Shown here piece by piece: positions 17,399-26,021 of a stretch of 64,000 bases of DNA. The stretch is from JAIVGV01 sp032229975 (GTDB lineage: Bacteria > Acidobacteriota > Blastocatellia > Pyrinomonadales > Pyrinomonadaceae): assembly GCA_032229975.1 (NCBI GenBank), contig JAVXVG010000017.1, forward strand, positions 62,001 to 126,000, in the 5' to 3' direction. The stretch's first letter is position 1; each line of letters starts with the position of its first letter. Below the pieces are notes generated by a model that saw only the letters and a program-made list of their open reading frames with translations, was not told where the DNA came from and did not search any database. The translations under genes were made by a program, and so were the position numbers.

Positions 17399-19051
17399 AT
17401 GACATTTGAGCGAGAGGTACTAAATGCTGAGGGGGGTAGTTGGAATCTTCCACCCAACATCTATTCGTCCGGTAAGGTGCAGGGACTCTACAGTCCCAAT
17501 CAATTCGTAGTTCGTATAAGTCCTGAACTCCAAGATCACCTCACAGCAGTTACTACTGGTGTCTATCAGGTCAGCGATTTAGGCTCAGATGTCATATCCG
17601 CATTTTCTACTTACCTTCATGAAACAATTCATTGGTGGCAACACGTCGGCTCTTCGTTAGGTTTGATATTGAGCATGTGCTACCCGGCACAAGCCCACGT
17701 TACACATAAGGATCTAAAATACTTACTGGGTAAGATCGGGCCTAAGAAGTCGCTCCGGTCATTCCATCTGCGGCATTCTGGCTCATTATCCACTGATATC
17801 GAGCAGAGCTTTAATAGGACGCTTAATTATTGGCATGACATCGAGTTCGGTTATAGACTTTTACTAAGTCCGGAGTCTTCAAGAAAATGGGATGCAGACA
17901 CGTATTTTGAGTGCATTGGGCATCACTATCACATCATTTGGGGAACATGCTTATCCGTCATCTCCGGTACGGTCGATCCAAGCCTCAAAGTGCTACCGGA
18001 CGGACGGAAGTGGGATAAAGAGTTTGCCGACCTACGAAATCAAAAGGTAGAAGGATATTATTACGGGTCGCCGGTCTTACTCCCCCCACTTGGGGCGATG
18101 GAAATCTTTGAAGGGCAGGCGCGATTTTCCCAGCTACAGTTCCTCCATTTCTCCTCTAGCGCTTCTCTAAACTGGGAGGACTTCAGAAGTTTGGGGATGC
18201 TACACGGCATTTATGTCTCTGCGTTCAAGGTGTTCCTTGAGCTTATCGAAGAGCCATGGCCTTCATCTATCGATGATCCGCTTGTAGCACTTTTCCTCCT
18301 AGTATGCGAGCTCGCGATTAATCCAACCGAGGGTTTTCCTTTCGACATCCGTTATTTTGAATCGTTCATATACGACGTTGATCCGGGCTTTCGATTTTAC
18401 TTATTTACTCAAACAATTAAAAAGAAAGATCCTAGCTTGAAAACCGCTATTACCAATTATTCAAAAGAGGAATACATAGCGGCTTCAGAGGTACTCTGTC
18501 GCGCGGGTGCTTATTATCCACCGCTATTGGCCGCCGAGGAAGTAGGTACATGGCCGCAGAAATCCTCCGAAGTTGCTAAATTAATGGAGGAAGATGCCTC
18601 ATTCAGATTTACATCAACAAACCTACCGGTAAGGGTATTTCTTTCTCGTTATATAAGTTTTCAAAGGGACAAATTAAGGCATCCGGAACTCTTCACGTGG
18701 CCCGGTGTGTGGTTCGTAGATCGTGAAGATCAGAAACTGCCGTTAAAGGATGCGTTACAAGTGTTCAATCGAAATGTACCGCTTTTTGTTGATGCCCCTG
18801 ATGGTGAAATACGTCCATCGTTAATACCAGGAAGGGCAGAGGCTGATATCCACGAAACTTTTACTCAGTTCTATATGTGGAATGCTAATTACAACATGAT
18901 CCGCCAATGGATTGTTGAGGATGGGCCTTTCAAGCTTGATTTCGGGTGGCTGACTAAACGTTACACCAAAGATGAAATGCATTCATGGGCGACTGACATC
19001 TTTAGCAAATCCTTTGGGGTCAAGCCATCCGAATTTACGCTGGTTAACTGA
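17399..19051 (+). CDS. unknown cargo protein with zincin-like HExxH motif
   Basis: 550 residues from the ATG at 17399; the frame is open to a TTG at 17321. I chose the ATG because AAGAGG lies about a dozen bases upstream. Residues 74-78 are HETIH, followed by WWQH, and a conserved-looking 'MEIFEGQARFSQ' (around Glu238) could supply the third ligand, as in gluzincin-type metallopeptidases. No signal peptide or membrane segment is seen, so a cytoplasmic protease or protease-like sensor is possible. The family is not recognised. It is the first of four co-directional genes between tniQ and the transposon end, and so is transposon cargo, perhaps defence-related. Confidence 0.6.
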   Translation: MTFEREVLNAEGGSWNLPPNIYSSGKVQGLYSPNQFVVRISPELQDHLTAVTTGVYQVSDLGSDVISAFSTYLHETIHWWQHVGSSLGLILSMCYPAQAHVTHKDLKYLLGKIGPKKSLRSFHLRHSGSLSTDIEQSFNRTLNYWHDIEFGYRLLLSPESSRKWDADTYFECIGHHYHIIWGTCLSVISGTVDPSLKVLPDGRKWDKEFADLRNQKVEGYYYGSPVLLPPLGAMEIFEGQARFSQLQFLHFSSSASLNWEDFRSLGMLHGIYVSAFKVFLELIEEPWPSSIDDPLVALFLLVCELAINPTEGFPFDIRYFESFIYDVDPGFRFYLFTQTIKKKDPSLKTAITNYSKEEYIAASEVLCRAGAYYPPLLAAEEVGTWPQKSSEVAKLMEEDASFRFTSTNLPVRVFLSRYISFQRDKLRHPELFTWPGVWFVDREDQKLPLKDALQVFNRNVPLFVDAPDGEIRPSLIPGRAEADIHETFTQFYMWNANYNMIRQWIVEDGPFKLDFGWLTKRYTKDEMHSWATDIFSKSFGVKPSEFTLVN

Positions 19052-19389
19052 AGGGCAGATATGACACCGAGCATGACATAATGCCGGTTCTCGGACCCTA
19101 TTATTTCAGCCTATAACTTTAATTATCATTGATTTTGCGTCCATTTAGTGATAGTTTCCGTTTGCTCTCAGCCTTGCACGGCATCAGCCATTGCCTTAAT
19201 CGACAGTTCGCCTTAATAACTTTACCGTTGCCACCGCAGATTTACGACGGTTGGTTAGCATGCAATTTGCCGACAACAATCTAAGTCCCGCGAGCGAAAC
19301 GCATAGCCAGTTCCATTCTGTGATGACTATGTTTTCACCACTTCGGCATCCCTCAAGCTGTTCCATTCCCTCAGATGGAGGTCCGCAGA
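19052..19389. other. intergenic region inside the cargo block
   Basis: 338 bp between the zincin-like gene and the next cargo gene. No convincing ORF, RNA or repeat was found. The gap suggests a separate promoter for the last three cargo genes, but no strong promoter motif is visible. Confidence 0.4.
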
Positions 19390-20298
19390 ATGCCTTGGTT
19401 AGACGTCAAAACCGTACTATTAGATCGAGTCATCCCACTCATGACCAATCAAGGAAAAGGACGGGAATGGGTGGAGGTTCTTGAGCACAGTCCAGACGGC
19501 CCCAGACTAGGCGCATGCATTGCAATTGACGTCGTTAGCGGCTCCCTGCCTCCGGATACCTTCGCATCAGTTCTTGAGCTCATAAACCTTCCTATTATCG
19601 ATGCGCGCTGGTCGTTCGCGGATGCCGTTGAGAGGCATCCGGATAACTTCGTTTGTGCGTCTAGTTTTACTCCGACCCCCCTCGAACGCGACGATGTGTA
19701 TGTTCGCGTTCTCGAATTGGGAAATTTCATCACATATTATGCCGGACCTGCTCATAGTTATTCTTCACTGGATCCGGATGATATACGAGAAGTCCAGAGA
19801 GTCTTTTTCAACCCTGATGCCGATGAGGAGTGGCCAGACATTGATATAGAGTGGTCTGGGAGTATGGGGAGAATTTTTGTACTTTCACATAAGGAGTTAA
19901 CAAATCTTATAGACAGCATCACCGATAAAGGCGCGGTGGTTAATGATTCACTTGGATTAGGGAAAGATAGAGGGGTAGGAGACGATGACAAGCCTTTATT
20001 TGTTAAGGTCATCTATCCCGATGACTTCAGTTATACGTGCCTCCAACCAACAACACTCGATATACCATGGACCTACCCCACATGGTTTTATCTCTCCTAT
20101 GGAGATATTGACACTTGGGGGAGGACTCACAGTTGCTCTGGGCGGGGGCAAAATGTTCGCGAGCGAGTTCACTTTAGGCTGGCCTATCTGACAGGCAGCT
20201 ATTCTGGTAGAATAATCGGCACCGCGTCTTCCCCTTTAGCAGCAGACCGCTACAGCCTGTTGGCCGAGGCATATAACAGGCTCGCGGCGATTCTCTGA
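19390..20298 (+). CDS. unknown cargo protein
   Basis: 302 residues from the ATG at 19390, which has GGAGGT eight bases upstream; an in-frame ATG at 19375 overlaps that ribosome binding site and is less likely. The protein is acidic, with several Trp and Asp-rich segments (PDADEEWPDIDIEWSG) and no signal peptide or membrane helix. No family is recognised. It lies 31 bp before the next cargo gene, and so is probably co-transcribed with it. The acidic, aromatic-rich composition is reminiscent of immunity or inhibitor proteins, but that is only a composition argument. Confidence 0.6.
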   Translation: MPWLDVKTVLLDRVIPLMTNQGKGREWVEVLEHSPDGPRLGACIAIDVVSGSLPPDTFASVLELINLPIIDARWSFADAVERHPDNFVCASSFTPTPLERDDVYVRVLELGNFITYYAGPAHSYSSLDPDDIREVQRVFFNPDADEEWPDIDIEWSGSMGRIFVLSHKELTNLIDSITDKGAVVNDSLGLGKDRGVGDDDKPLFVKVIYPDDFSYTCLQPTTLDIPWTYPTWFYLSYGDIDTWGRTHSCSGRGQNVRERVHFRLAYLTGSYSGRIIGTASSPLAADRYSLLAEAYNRLAAIL

Positions 20299-20329
20299 CT
20301 TTGGGCTTGGCTTCAAGGGGACTTTAGTT

Positions 20330-21595
20330 ATGTCAAAAAATTCTCACAATGATGAATCCAGCGCAGGGAGAGCTCTGAGCCTGCAAGAAGCGGCCAGTGT
20401 CTTGACCAAATACTCAGTCCAGCAGTGGTTCGATTGGATTAAAAATTTTCTCGTGGGCGAACTTTGTGATCCATTAGTCATTGTAGGTGATGAAGAACCA
20501 CATCACGTTCTTGCCAGAATTTATAATGACCTTAATAACATATCCCATAGGGATCGTTTAGCCGAAGCCATTAAGATTACTTTCGAAACCACGCCCATCA
20601 TTCAGCAGAACGCCAGGCAACATTATTACCTGATTGAATTGCTATCTTACGTTAAGCCTCTATCAGCTAAATCGCTAGTTAGACGATACCTCAAAGAAAG
20701 GAGTTTTCTTAACATTAATTATGGTCAACAAAATTTGCACACAATGCTCTTAGTTGCGAATAGTAAATACGACATTGATGAGGAATTGCTCGACTTTATC
20801 TACGACTCCAGCCAGGAGATTCAAGATTTCAAATACTTATTAAGTTGCTTACGCTTGCTCTCCCTGGCAAGTATTGATGAATTCATACTCTTTCTCGATA
20901 CATTATTACCCCATCTAAGATCAAACAATGATGCTTTACGGCTTTGCCGTCAGTTAAAGGGGGTATTTTATCGGGCTGGCCACCGACATTTCTGCAATTG
21001 GTATTCGGCGAAAGCTCTAACTATTCCGATCCCCACCCCTGTCCCGCCTGACGCGCGTGATCGACCACTGCTTCAACTTCCCAATTTGGATTCCACCTAT
21101 CAATTTTTCTACTATTTCGATCATGGGCTGAAAGAAATTCCTTTCAGAAAATTTGATCCTGAACACATTTCAGTGACGAATCCTCACTACGCCATGATCG
21201 CCGCGCAAGTTCATTCGTATGACTATAGTTTCAACGCCAATGAAATACTAGCTCTCGCTAGGTTACACAAGCGAGTCACAATTCCAACTACGATTAATGC
21301 ACTTATAAATATCTGGCACAGGAATACCTTCCGTACACAAGATCGTCAGCCTTGGTGGTATCCGTCACCCAACGAGCAATGGGGATTGCGTAACATGGCC
21401 CGTAATATCGCGAGGATTTACAGCGGCGGGAATGGCAATAAACCTGCGGAGTTCGAGGTAGATGAAGAACCGGAGGTGGCCTTAATTTTTGAAAAAGTTA
21501 AGAGCGCATGTGAGGTGGGCGTAGTATTTAAACAGGCAGACACATCCGATAGGGGCGATAAAGTTGTTGCCAAGGCTTTTGTAGCCGGAGTCTGA
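20330..21595 (+). CDS. unknown helical cargo protein
   Basis: 421 residues, preceded by AAGGGGA. The middle (about 70-230) is rich in leucine with regularly spaced helices (YYLIELLSYVKPLSAKSLVRRYLKE; FKYLLSCLRLLSLASIDEFILFLDTLL), suggesting an alpha-solenoid or HEAT-like fold. No catalytic motif, signal peptide or membrane segment is evident. It lies between an acidic unknown gene and the large PIN-like/TPR gene on the same strand, with 31 and 62 bp gaps. A scaffold or adaptor role within this cargo cassette is an inference. Confidence 0.6.
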   Translation: MSKNSHNDESSAGRALSLQEAASVLTKYSVQQWFDWIKNFLVGELCDPLVIVGDEEPHHVLARIYNDLNNISHRDRLAEAIKITFETTPIIQQNARQHYYLIELLSYVKPLSAKSLVRRYLKERSFLNINYGQQNLHTMLLVANSKYDIDEELLDFIYDSSQEIQDFKYLLSCLRLLSLASIDEFILFLDTLLPHLRSNNDALRLCRQLKGVFYRAGHRHFCNWYSAKALTIPIPTPVPPDARDRPLLQLPNLDSTYQFFYYFDHGLKEIPFRKFDPEHISVTNPHYAMIAAQVHSYDYSFNANEILALARLHKRVTIPTTINALINIWHRNTFRTQDRQPWWYPSPNEQWGLRNMARNIARIYSGGNGNKPAEFEVDEEPEVALIFEKVKSACEVGVVFKQADTSDRGDKVVAKAFVAGV

Positions 21596-21657
21596 TTGCG
21601 TCATGTCAATGATAGGTTATAGCCGGTAGCGGTAGGCCCATTAACGGAGGGGGACCA

Positions 21658-23961
21658 ATGAAGCCGTCACCTTATCTAGATTCGCTCACGCCTGACAAGT
21701 TACAGGAAGTTATCGATGACTTAGAGTTGCTTCGCGGCGGATATAAATTGTATTTCGCCATTGATCCGCATGAAATATTTGATTACTGCTTCCCCATCGA
21801 TCCCGCCCGATACCGCAGCCGTGATATAGATGCAATTGCCGACGATCAAGCGGCGCTTCACCATGTCTTTTACGCGCCCCATACTCCTCCCATCATACTA
21901 GACGTATATGTGAAAGAGATTCGCGGGCTCATGTTGCACTTCCAGCATGCTATTGACGAAGCCTATAGCGAAACGGAACTCGTCAACAAGCTCATCAATG
22001 AAGTGGGTTTAGACAAACTCTCGAATTACCGCGATGTAGCTAACTCTGAAATAGTTGATATTGTTGAAAACAAGTTCAGTGTCGTCTTAGCCGTTGCAAT
22101 GTGCGTCTACTCGCTAGGGGTGGAGCGTTTTAGGGAAGTATGCAACAAACTTCTATTCGGCGGCGGAACTCTTCAAGCACATCCAGACCTCATGGAGATC
22201 TTTGAAGATTACAGCCGTTCGAAGTTAGTAGACTTAATCTTTCAGGAATTATTAAAGAGTCATACTAAGCCTGCCGCTGACGAATCGGAATCTGAAAGAA
22301 GGCGTCGCAATTCCTATGTTGATGCCTTGGCTATTGATCAGTTAATTCACGTTAATACTATCTTGCAGGAAAAAACCACGGCAACACCAAATGCAAACGA
22401 ATCTCGACACCTCATCTTGTACCTATCCTCCGCAACGCGGATAAAGAAAATTTTCGACCGGGAGAAAGTTAAAGAGTCTTTACCATTAGTCAATGGTAAG
22501 CCTTTTTCCTTTTTACGAGATCGAACACAGATTTTTGCCTACGTCGTACACAAAGCTAAAGATGATGACTTTGCCAAAAGTATCGAGAATTTAGAGAAGG
22601 TTAAAAAGCTAGTCAGCGGGCTACAGAAGCTTGAGCGTCTAGCGCCTACGGACGAGGATTATTGCTCCACCTGTGTTTTAGAAGGTGGCGAACCTCATTT
22701 CTGCGCTCTGAAACAAACATGTTTGAATGTCAAGTTAATGTATGGTCCAATTAAAGAAAGGCGTAATGAGGTTCGTAATCTTGGCTTAACTAAAGCTTTA
22801 GATACATATCAACATGTTCTTGAAGCCCCGATTCGAGATAAGACACAGAAAAGATTTATGGAGTTCTTTCGGCTAGTCAATGAAAGTCAAATCAGAGACT
22901 TAGCTAGAGAACGGATGCTAGAAAAGCAACAGTTGATATTCATGCAAAGCATGACCACGGCTATGTGGTCAGCTTCTCGAAATTTTGCAGAAAGCCATCT
23001 TCGAGAGGGTAGGGATACTATTATTGGAACGGTTCAATATCTTCCATTGAAACCCAGAATCGACAATTCACTTTATTCAGATATTCTAAGGTTGGTATTG
23101 AATTACTACAAAACTCCACCACGAGGGGGTAAAGAAAAAGTAGAAACTATAGATCAAGCATACAGAATGTATTTTGGCATTGATGCTAAAACGGAAAACC
23201 TCGACCCAGAACATGAGTTGGTTCGATGCCTGTTGTATCTTGCCTTCCCTAGTCAGAAAGGGGATAAACACGCTTATGACCACGGCGTTGAAATTCTTAA
23301 GTTAAGAAAAGTGATAGACCAGAAACCGTATACGGAAAGGGAGTACCTGTACATACTCGCTTGGGCTGCCCGCCGACTGAAAAATTTCCAAAAGGCGGAT
23401 GAGATCGCGACCGGAGCAATCAATCAGTGGTCAAATGATGCAAGATTCTACCACGGACGATCACTCAACAAACTAGCGTGGTGGGAGGCAAATCCTAAAG
23501 AAGCCCCCCAAGGTCTTCTGGAAGCAGCAATTGACGATGCAAAGGAAGCTATACGACTCTATAGCACTAGCCAGGAAGAAAACAGGGAGCTCATTGCGGT
23601 AAATTATAACAACCTCGCCTACCAGTACACTTTGAGCACATTTGAAGAGGGTATGAGCCCTCAAGCAGGGGTTGAGTGCCTCAGCCATGCCCGGAAGGCA
23701 TTACTAAACCTCAAAACGTTGGTTAAGCGTGATGACTGGACACCTAATCACCCTGAATATTTCCATACAGAGGCGCTTCTTGAGTATCAGGAATTCTTGT
23801 TCAATAGGAATAGCTATACCCGCAAGGCATTAATAGATAAATTGCAAAACGCTAGGACGCAAATTATCAAGGCCTGTGACTTGAATGACATACAGCTCTA
23901 TTCTGACCTTCGCCATACTATAGAGAACGCCTTGGATAGACTCCGAACGAATGAGCACTAA
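21658..23961 (+). CDS. large cargo protein: possible PIN-like nuclease, Cys cluster, helical repeats
   Basis: 767 residues with a strong GGAGGGGGA ribosome binding site. Residues about 28-265 have the layout of a PIN-like ribonuclease: a hydrophobic strand ending in Asp36 (YFAIDPHEIFDY), Glu87 in a helix (DVYVKEIRGL), RNSYVDALAID (Asn218, Asp222, Asp227), then strand LILYLSS. These acidic residues are at plausible metal-binding positions, but the match is by eye. C336, C339, C349 and C355 form a likely zinc cluster. The C-terminal ~250 residues look like tetratricopeptide-type helices (LKNFQKADEIATGAI; NYNNLAYQY). It is the last gene before the transposon-end repeats and could be the effector of the cassette. 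Confidence 0.6.
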   Translation: MKPSPYLDSLTPDKLQEVIDDLELLRGGYKLYFAIDPHEIFDYCFPIDPARYRSRDIDAIADDQAALHHVFYAPHTPPIILDVYVKEIRGLMLHFQHAIDEAYSETELVNKLINEVGLDKLSNYRDVANSEIVDIVENKFSVVLAVAMCVYSLGVERFREVCNKLLFGGGTLQAHPDLMEIFEDYSRSKLVDLIFQELLKSHTKPAADESESERRRRNSYVDALAIDQLIHVNTILQEKTTATPNANESRHLILYLSSATRIKKIFDREKVKESLPLVNGKPFSFLRDRTQIFAYVVHKAKDDDFAKSIENLEKVKKLVSGLQKLERLAPTDEDYCSTCVLEGGEPHFCALKQTCLNVKLMYGPIKERRNEVRNLGLTKALDTYQHVLEAPIRDKTQKRFMEFFRLVNESQIRDLARERMLEKQQLIFMQSMTTAMWSASRNFAESHLREGRDTIIGTVQYLPLKPRIDNSLYSDILRLVLNYYKTPPRGGKEKVETIDQAYRMYFGIDAKTENLDPEHELVRCLLYLAFPSQKGDKHAYDHGVEILKLRKVIDQKPYTEREYLYILAWAARRLKNFQKADEIATGAINQWSNDARFYHGRSLNKLAWWEANPKEAPQGLLEAAIDDAKEAIRLYSTSQEENRELIAVNYNNLAYQYTLSTFEEGMSPQAGVECLSHARKALLNLKTLVKRDDWTPNHPEYFHTEALLEYQEFLFNRNSYTRKALIDKLQNARTQIIKACDLNDIQLYSDLRHTIENALDRLRTNEH

Positions 23962-24040
23962 CTTTTTATTTAGCTCGGCCAAGCAGCCTCAAACTATTCC
24001 TATACCACACCACCCTCACTACCCAAGGGATTATATTGTA

Positions 24041-24271
24041 CAGGGAACACCCTTATTGTTAGCTTACTCCCCGGTCTTAACAAGAGGACAGGTCTGGAAT
24101 AGGAAGTGAGAAAACACACTTGAGGGAAGAACTTTATTGTTCACCCAATTCTCTGCCCCAGCAGCAAATCAGCATTTAGGGAAGAACTTTATTTCCAAAT
24201 CAGCAATTTCGGGCAGTCGAAAATAAAGGACTTACGCCCTCTTCAGGGAAGAACTTTATTGTTCGTGAACA
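24041..24271 (+). repeat. Tn7-like transposon end with TnsB-type binding repeats
   Basis: Three direct copies of AGGGAAGAACTTTATTGTTC start at 24123, 24178 (ending TTTCC instead of TGTTC) and 24245. A degenerate fourth, CAGGGAACACCCTTATTGTT, starts at 24041. Spacings of 55 and 67 bp and a common orientation resemble the spaced TnsB sites of one Tn7 end. The element may finish at the ACA at 24269-24271 (TGTTC-GT-GAACA), because Tn7-family ends begin 5'-TGT. Base composition changes here from AT-richer to GC-rich. The opposite end was not found. Confidence 0.7.
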
Positions 24272-24279
24272 GCAACGCG

Positions 24280-24684
24280 ATGAATCTACTCGAATGGTTC
24301 AGACGGAGACTACGGAAGGACACGCATCGCGTGCCCGATGATGAGACGCGCGCCGCTACAAGTTTCGATGTTGATGATGATGCGGAAGTCGATCCCTTCA
24401 ACCCCTTTCCCGATCCCATCATCGTCGAGATCACTGATGTCATCGATCTACATACCATCCCGCCGCGCGACGTGAAGCGCGTCGTCGAAGCCTACCTCGA
24501 AGAAGCGCAACGCGCGAGGTTTCGCAGCGTGCGCATCATCCACGGCAAGGGTCGCGGCGTGCAGCGCGAGACTGTGCGCAAGGTTCTCTCACGCACGCCC
24601 TTCGTCATCGACTGGACGGACGCGCCGCCGCAGGCCGGAGGGGCCGGAGCGACCATCGCGCACCTCGCATCGCCGCGCGAGTAG
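24280..24684 (+). CDS. Smr-domain protein
   Basis: 134 residues from the ATG at 24280. The C-terminal ~85 residues are an Smr (small MutS-related) domain with a VIDLHTI motif and the HGKGRG loop, typical of nicking or RNA-cleaving Smr proteins. The N-terminal ~45 residues are acidic and disordered, so this is a stand-alone Smr protein and not a MutS2 fragment. The start is only nine bases from the presumed transposon end, so the element has inserted between the gene and its original promoter, or the N-terminus has changed. A GTG at 24265 is an alternative start inside the repeat. Confidence 0.85.
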   Translation: MNLLEWFRRRLRKDTHRVPDDETRAATSFDVDDDAEVDPFNPFPDPIIVEITDVIDLHTIPPRDVKRVVEAYLEEAQRARFRSVRIIHGKGRGVQRETVRKVLSRTPFVIDWTDAPPQAGGAGATIAHLASPRE

Positions 24685-24741
24685 AAGCGCGTCGCAACGG
24701 CTGCTCGCGCTTCGCATCGACCCGAAGTGTGCAGAGCGATA

Positions 24742-25176
24742 TCAGAGACTGTGTATGACGGAGGTGACGACGCCCCAGACCTCGAACTCCATCTCTTCGA
24801 GAATCTCAAGCGGCTGGTAGAGACAGTTGTCTGGGACGAGGTAGAGACGTGCGCCGCGTTGCGAGATGCGCTTGACGGTCAACTCGCCGTCGAGCACGGC
24901 GATGATGACGTTGCCGTCCTGCGGCTCAAGCGCGCGATCCACGACGAGGATGTCGTCGGGGTGTATGCCGGAGCCGATCATCGAGTCGCCGGCGACGCGG
25001 ACGAAGAAGGTGGCCGCCGGATGCTTGATGAGATGCTTGTTCAGGTCGAGGCGACCTTCGATGTAGTCTTCGGCGGGCGAAGGGAAACCGGCGGAGACGG
25101 AAGCGAGGAAGAGCGGGCGAGCCCACTTGGTCGAGCGGTCTGGGTAGAGCACGGCATCGACGACAGTCGTATCCAT
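24742..25176 (-). CDS. umuD: UmuD-like S24 autoprotease
   Basis: 144 residues, the usual UmuD length. It has a likely self-cleavage site between Ala29 and Gly30 (SVSAGF), the catalytic serine Ser65 in AGDSMIGSGI and Lys102 in GELTVKRI, the serine-lysine pair of LexA/UmuD proteases. After RecA-triggered cleavage UmuD' joins UmuC to form translesion polymerase V. No umuC lies beside it: the next gene downstream (smr) is convergent. It is therefore an orphan here or works with a distant partner. A LexA-type repressor is unlikely, because the N-terminal DNA-binding domain is missing. No SOS box was recognised upstream. Confidence 0.85.
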   Translation of the reverse strand: MDTTVVDAVLYPDRSTKWARPLFLASVSAGFPSPAEDYIEGRLDLNKHLIKHPAATFFVRVAGDSMIGSGIHPDDILVVDRALEPQDGNVIIAVLDGELTVKRISQRGARLYLVPDNCLYQPLEILEEMEFEVWGVVTSVIHSL

Positions 25177-25506
25177 TGGAGAGAACCACCCTTTGCTCGG
25201 AAGCTGAATTTCGGGAGAGCTTGAGCGGACGCGATTCTATGCGCGAAGGCGTTGAGAAGACAAGGAAATTCTCGTTGAAGTCAGTTCTGACTGGCGTGGC
25301 CGGTCGGGGCCTCAACGCCGCAGCCTTGCACCGGAAACGGATCGTTGACACGTGTGCCCCGAAGGGCGTATCTTGTCGGCCTCTCAAGGGTTCGCAACTC
25401 ACGCTGGCAAGAGCTTCTCTTGTCAGTTCTCGAAACACCCGTCGTCAATGCGGACAAACCATGTTGACATCCCCTCAACTCACACACCCTACATGGAGGA
25501 CTCCAA
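25177..25506. other. intergenic region between umuD and a small gene
   Basis: 330 bp between divergently transcribed genes. Several overlapping open frames on both strands are typical GC-rich noise. I see no repeat, tRNA or convincing promoter. Confidence 0.4.
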
Positions 25507-25773
25507 ATGCCAGCCAACAACCCAACTTTTGAAGAAGTGGATAAGCACATCCAGAGCGCCGATCTCAGCGCGTTTCAGGCGGGAGGCAAGCATCACCTCA
25601 CCGCAGCAAACCTGTCGGCAAACCCCGCCGCAGCGATCCCCAAAATCTGTGCGGCCTACAACGTGGTGAAGCCCATCCTGCAACTCTTGTCGAACCTTCC
25701 GCTCATCCCCAAGAAGTGGAAAGACGCCATCAAGGCCTTCATGTCCGTGCTGGACATGCTCTGCGCCGGATAA
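25507..25773 (+). CDS. small hypothetical protein
   Basis: 88 residues with a good ribosome binding site (GGAGG seven bases before the ATG). The N-terminal half is polar. The second half has two likely amphipathic helices around AAYNVVKPILQLLSNLPLIPKKWKDAIKAFMSVLDMLCAG. No signal peptide or cysteine motif suggests a modified peptide, although the Pro/Gly-poor hydrophobic tail could associate with membranes. No family is recognised. It stands alone, followed by a strong hairpin at 25819-25872. Confidence 0.65.
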   Translation: MPANNPTFEEVDKHIQSADLSAFQAGGKHHLTAANLSANPAAAIPKICAAYNVVKPILQLLSNLPLIPKKWKDAIKAFMSVLDMLCAG

Positions 25774-25818
25774 CACACGGCGTAAGATCGTCTGACACGA
25801 TCAGACTGGAACGCGGCT

Positions 25819-25872
25819 GATGCCGCTCACACTTTTAACTGCGTCAACACGACGAGAGGTGTGAGCGGCATC
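25819..25872 (+). terminator. long hairpin downstream of the small gene
   Basis: Perfect 14-bp stem GATGCCGCTCACAC/GTGTGAGCGGCATC (25819-25832 with 25859-25872) and a 26-base loop. No U-run follows, so it is a transcript-end stabiliser or a structured repeat more than a standard intrinsic terminator. Confidence 0.5.
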
Positions 25873-26021
25873 GTCGTGTTCACTAATGGATCAAACTCAA
25901 CTCGGCCACGCGATACTTTTTTTCAACATTGAATTGTCCCGTAGCGTTGAAGTCTTCTTGCGCAGGGGCCGGTTGGTTCGAGCGTTAGGCAGTCGCGTGG
26001 AGTTATCGTAAGCTGCGAGGG

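Noticed and set aside
8675..24271. CRISPR-associated transposon.
   Set aside because: No cas genes and no regularly spaced CRISPR repeats are present; the three end repeats are spaced 55 and 67 bp apart next to the element end and fit TnsB sites.
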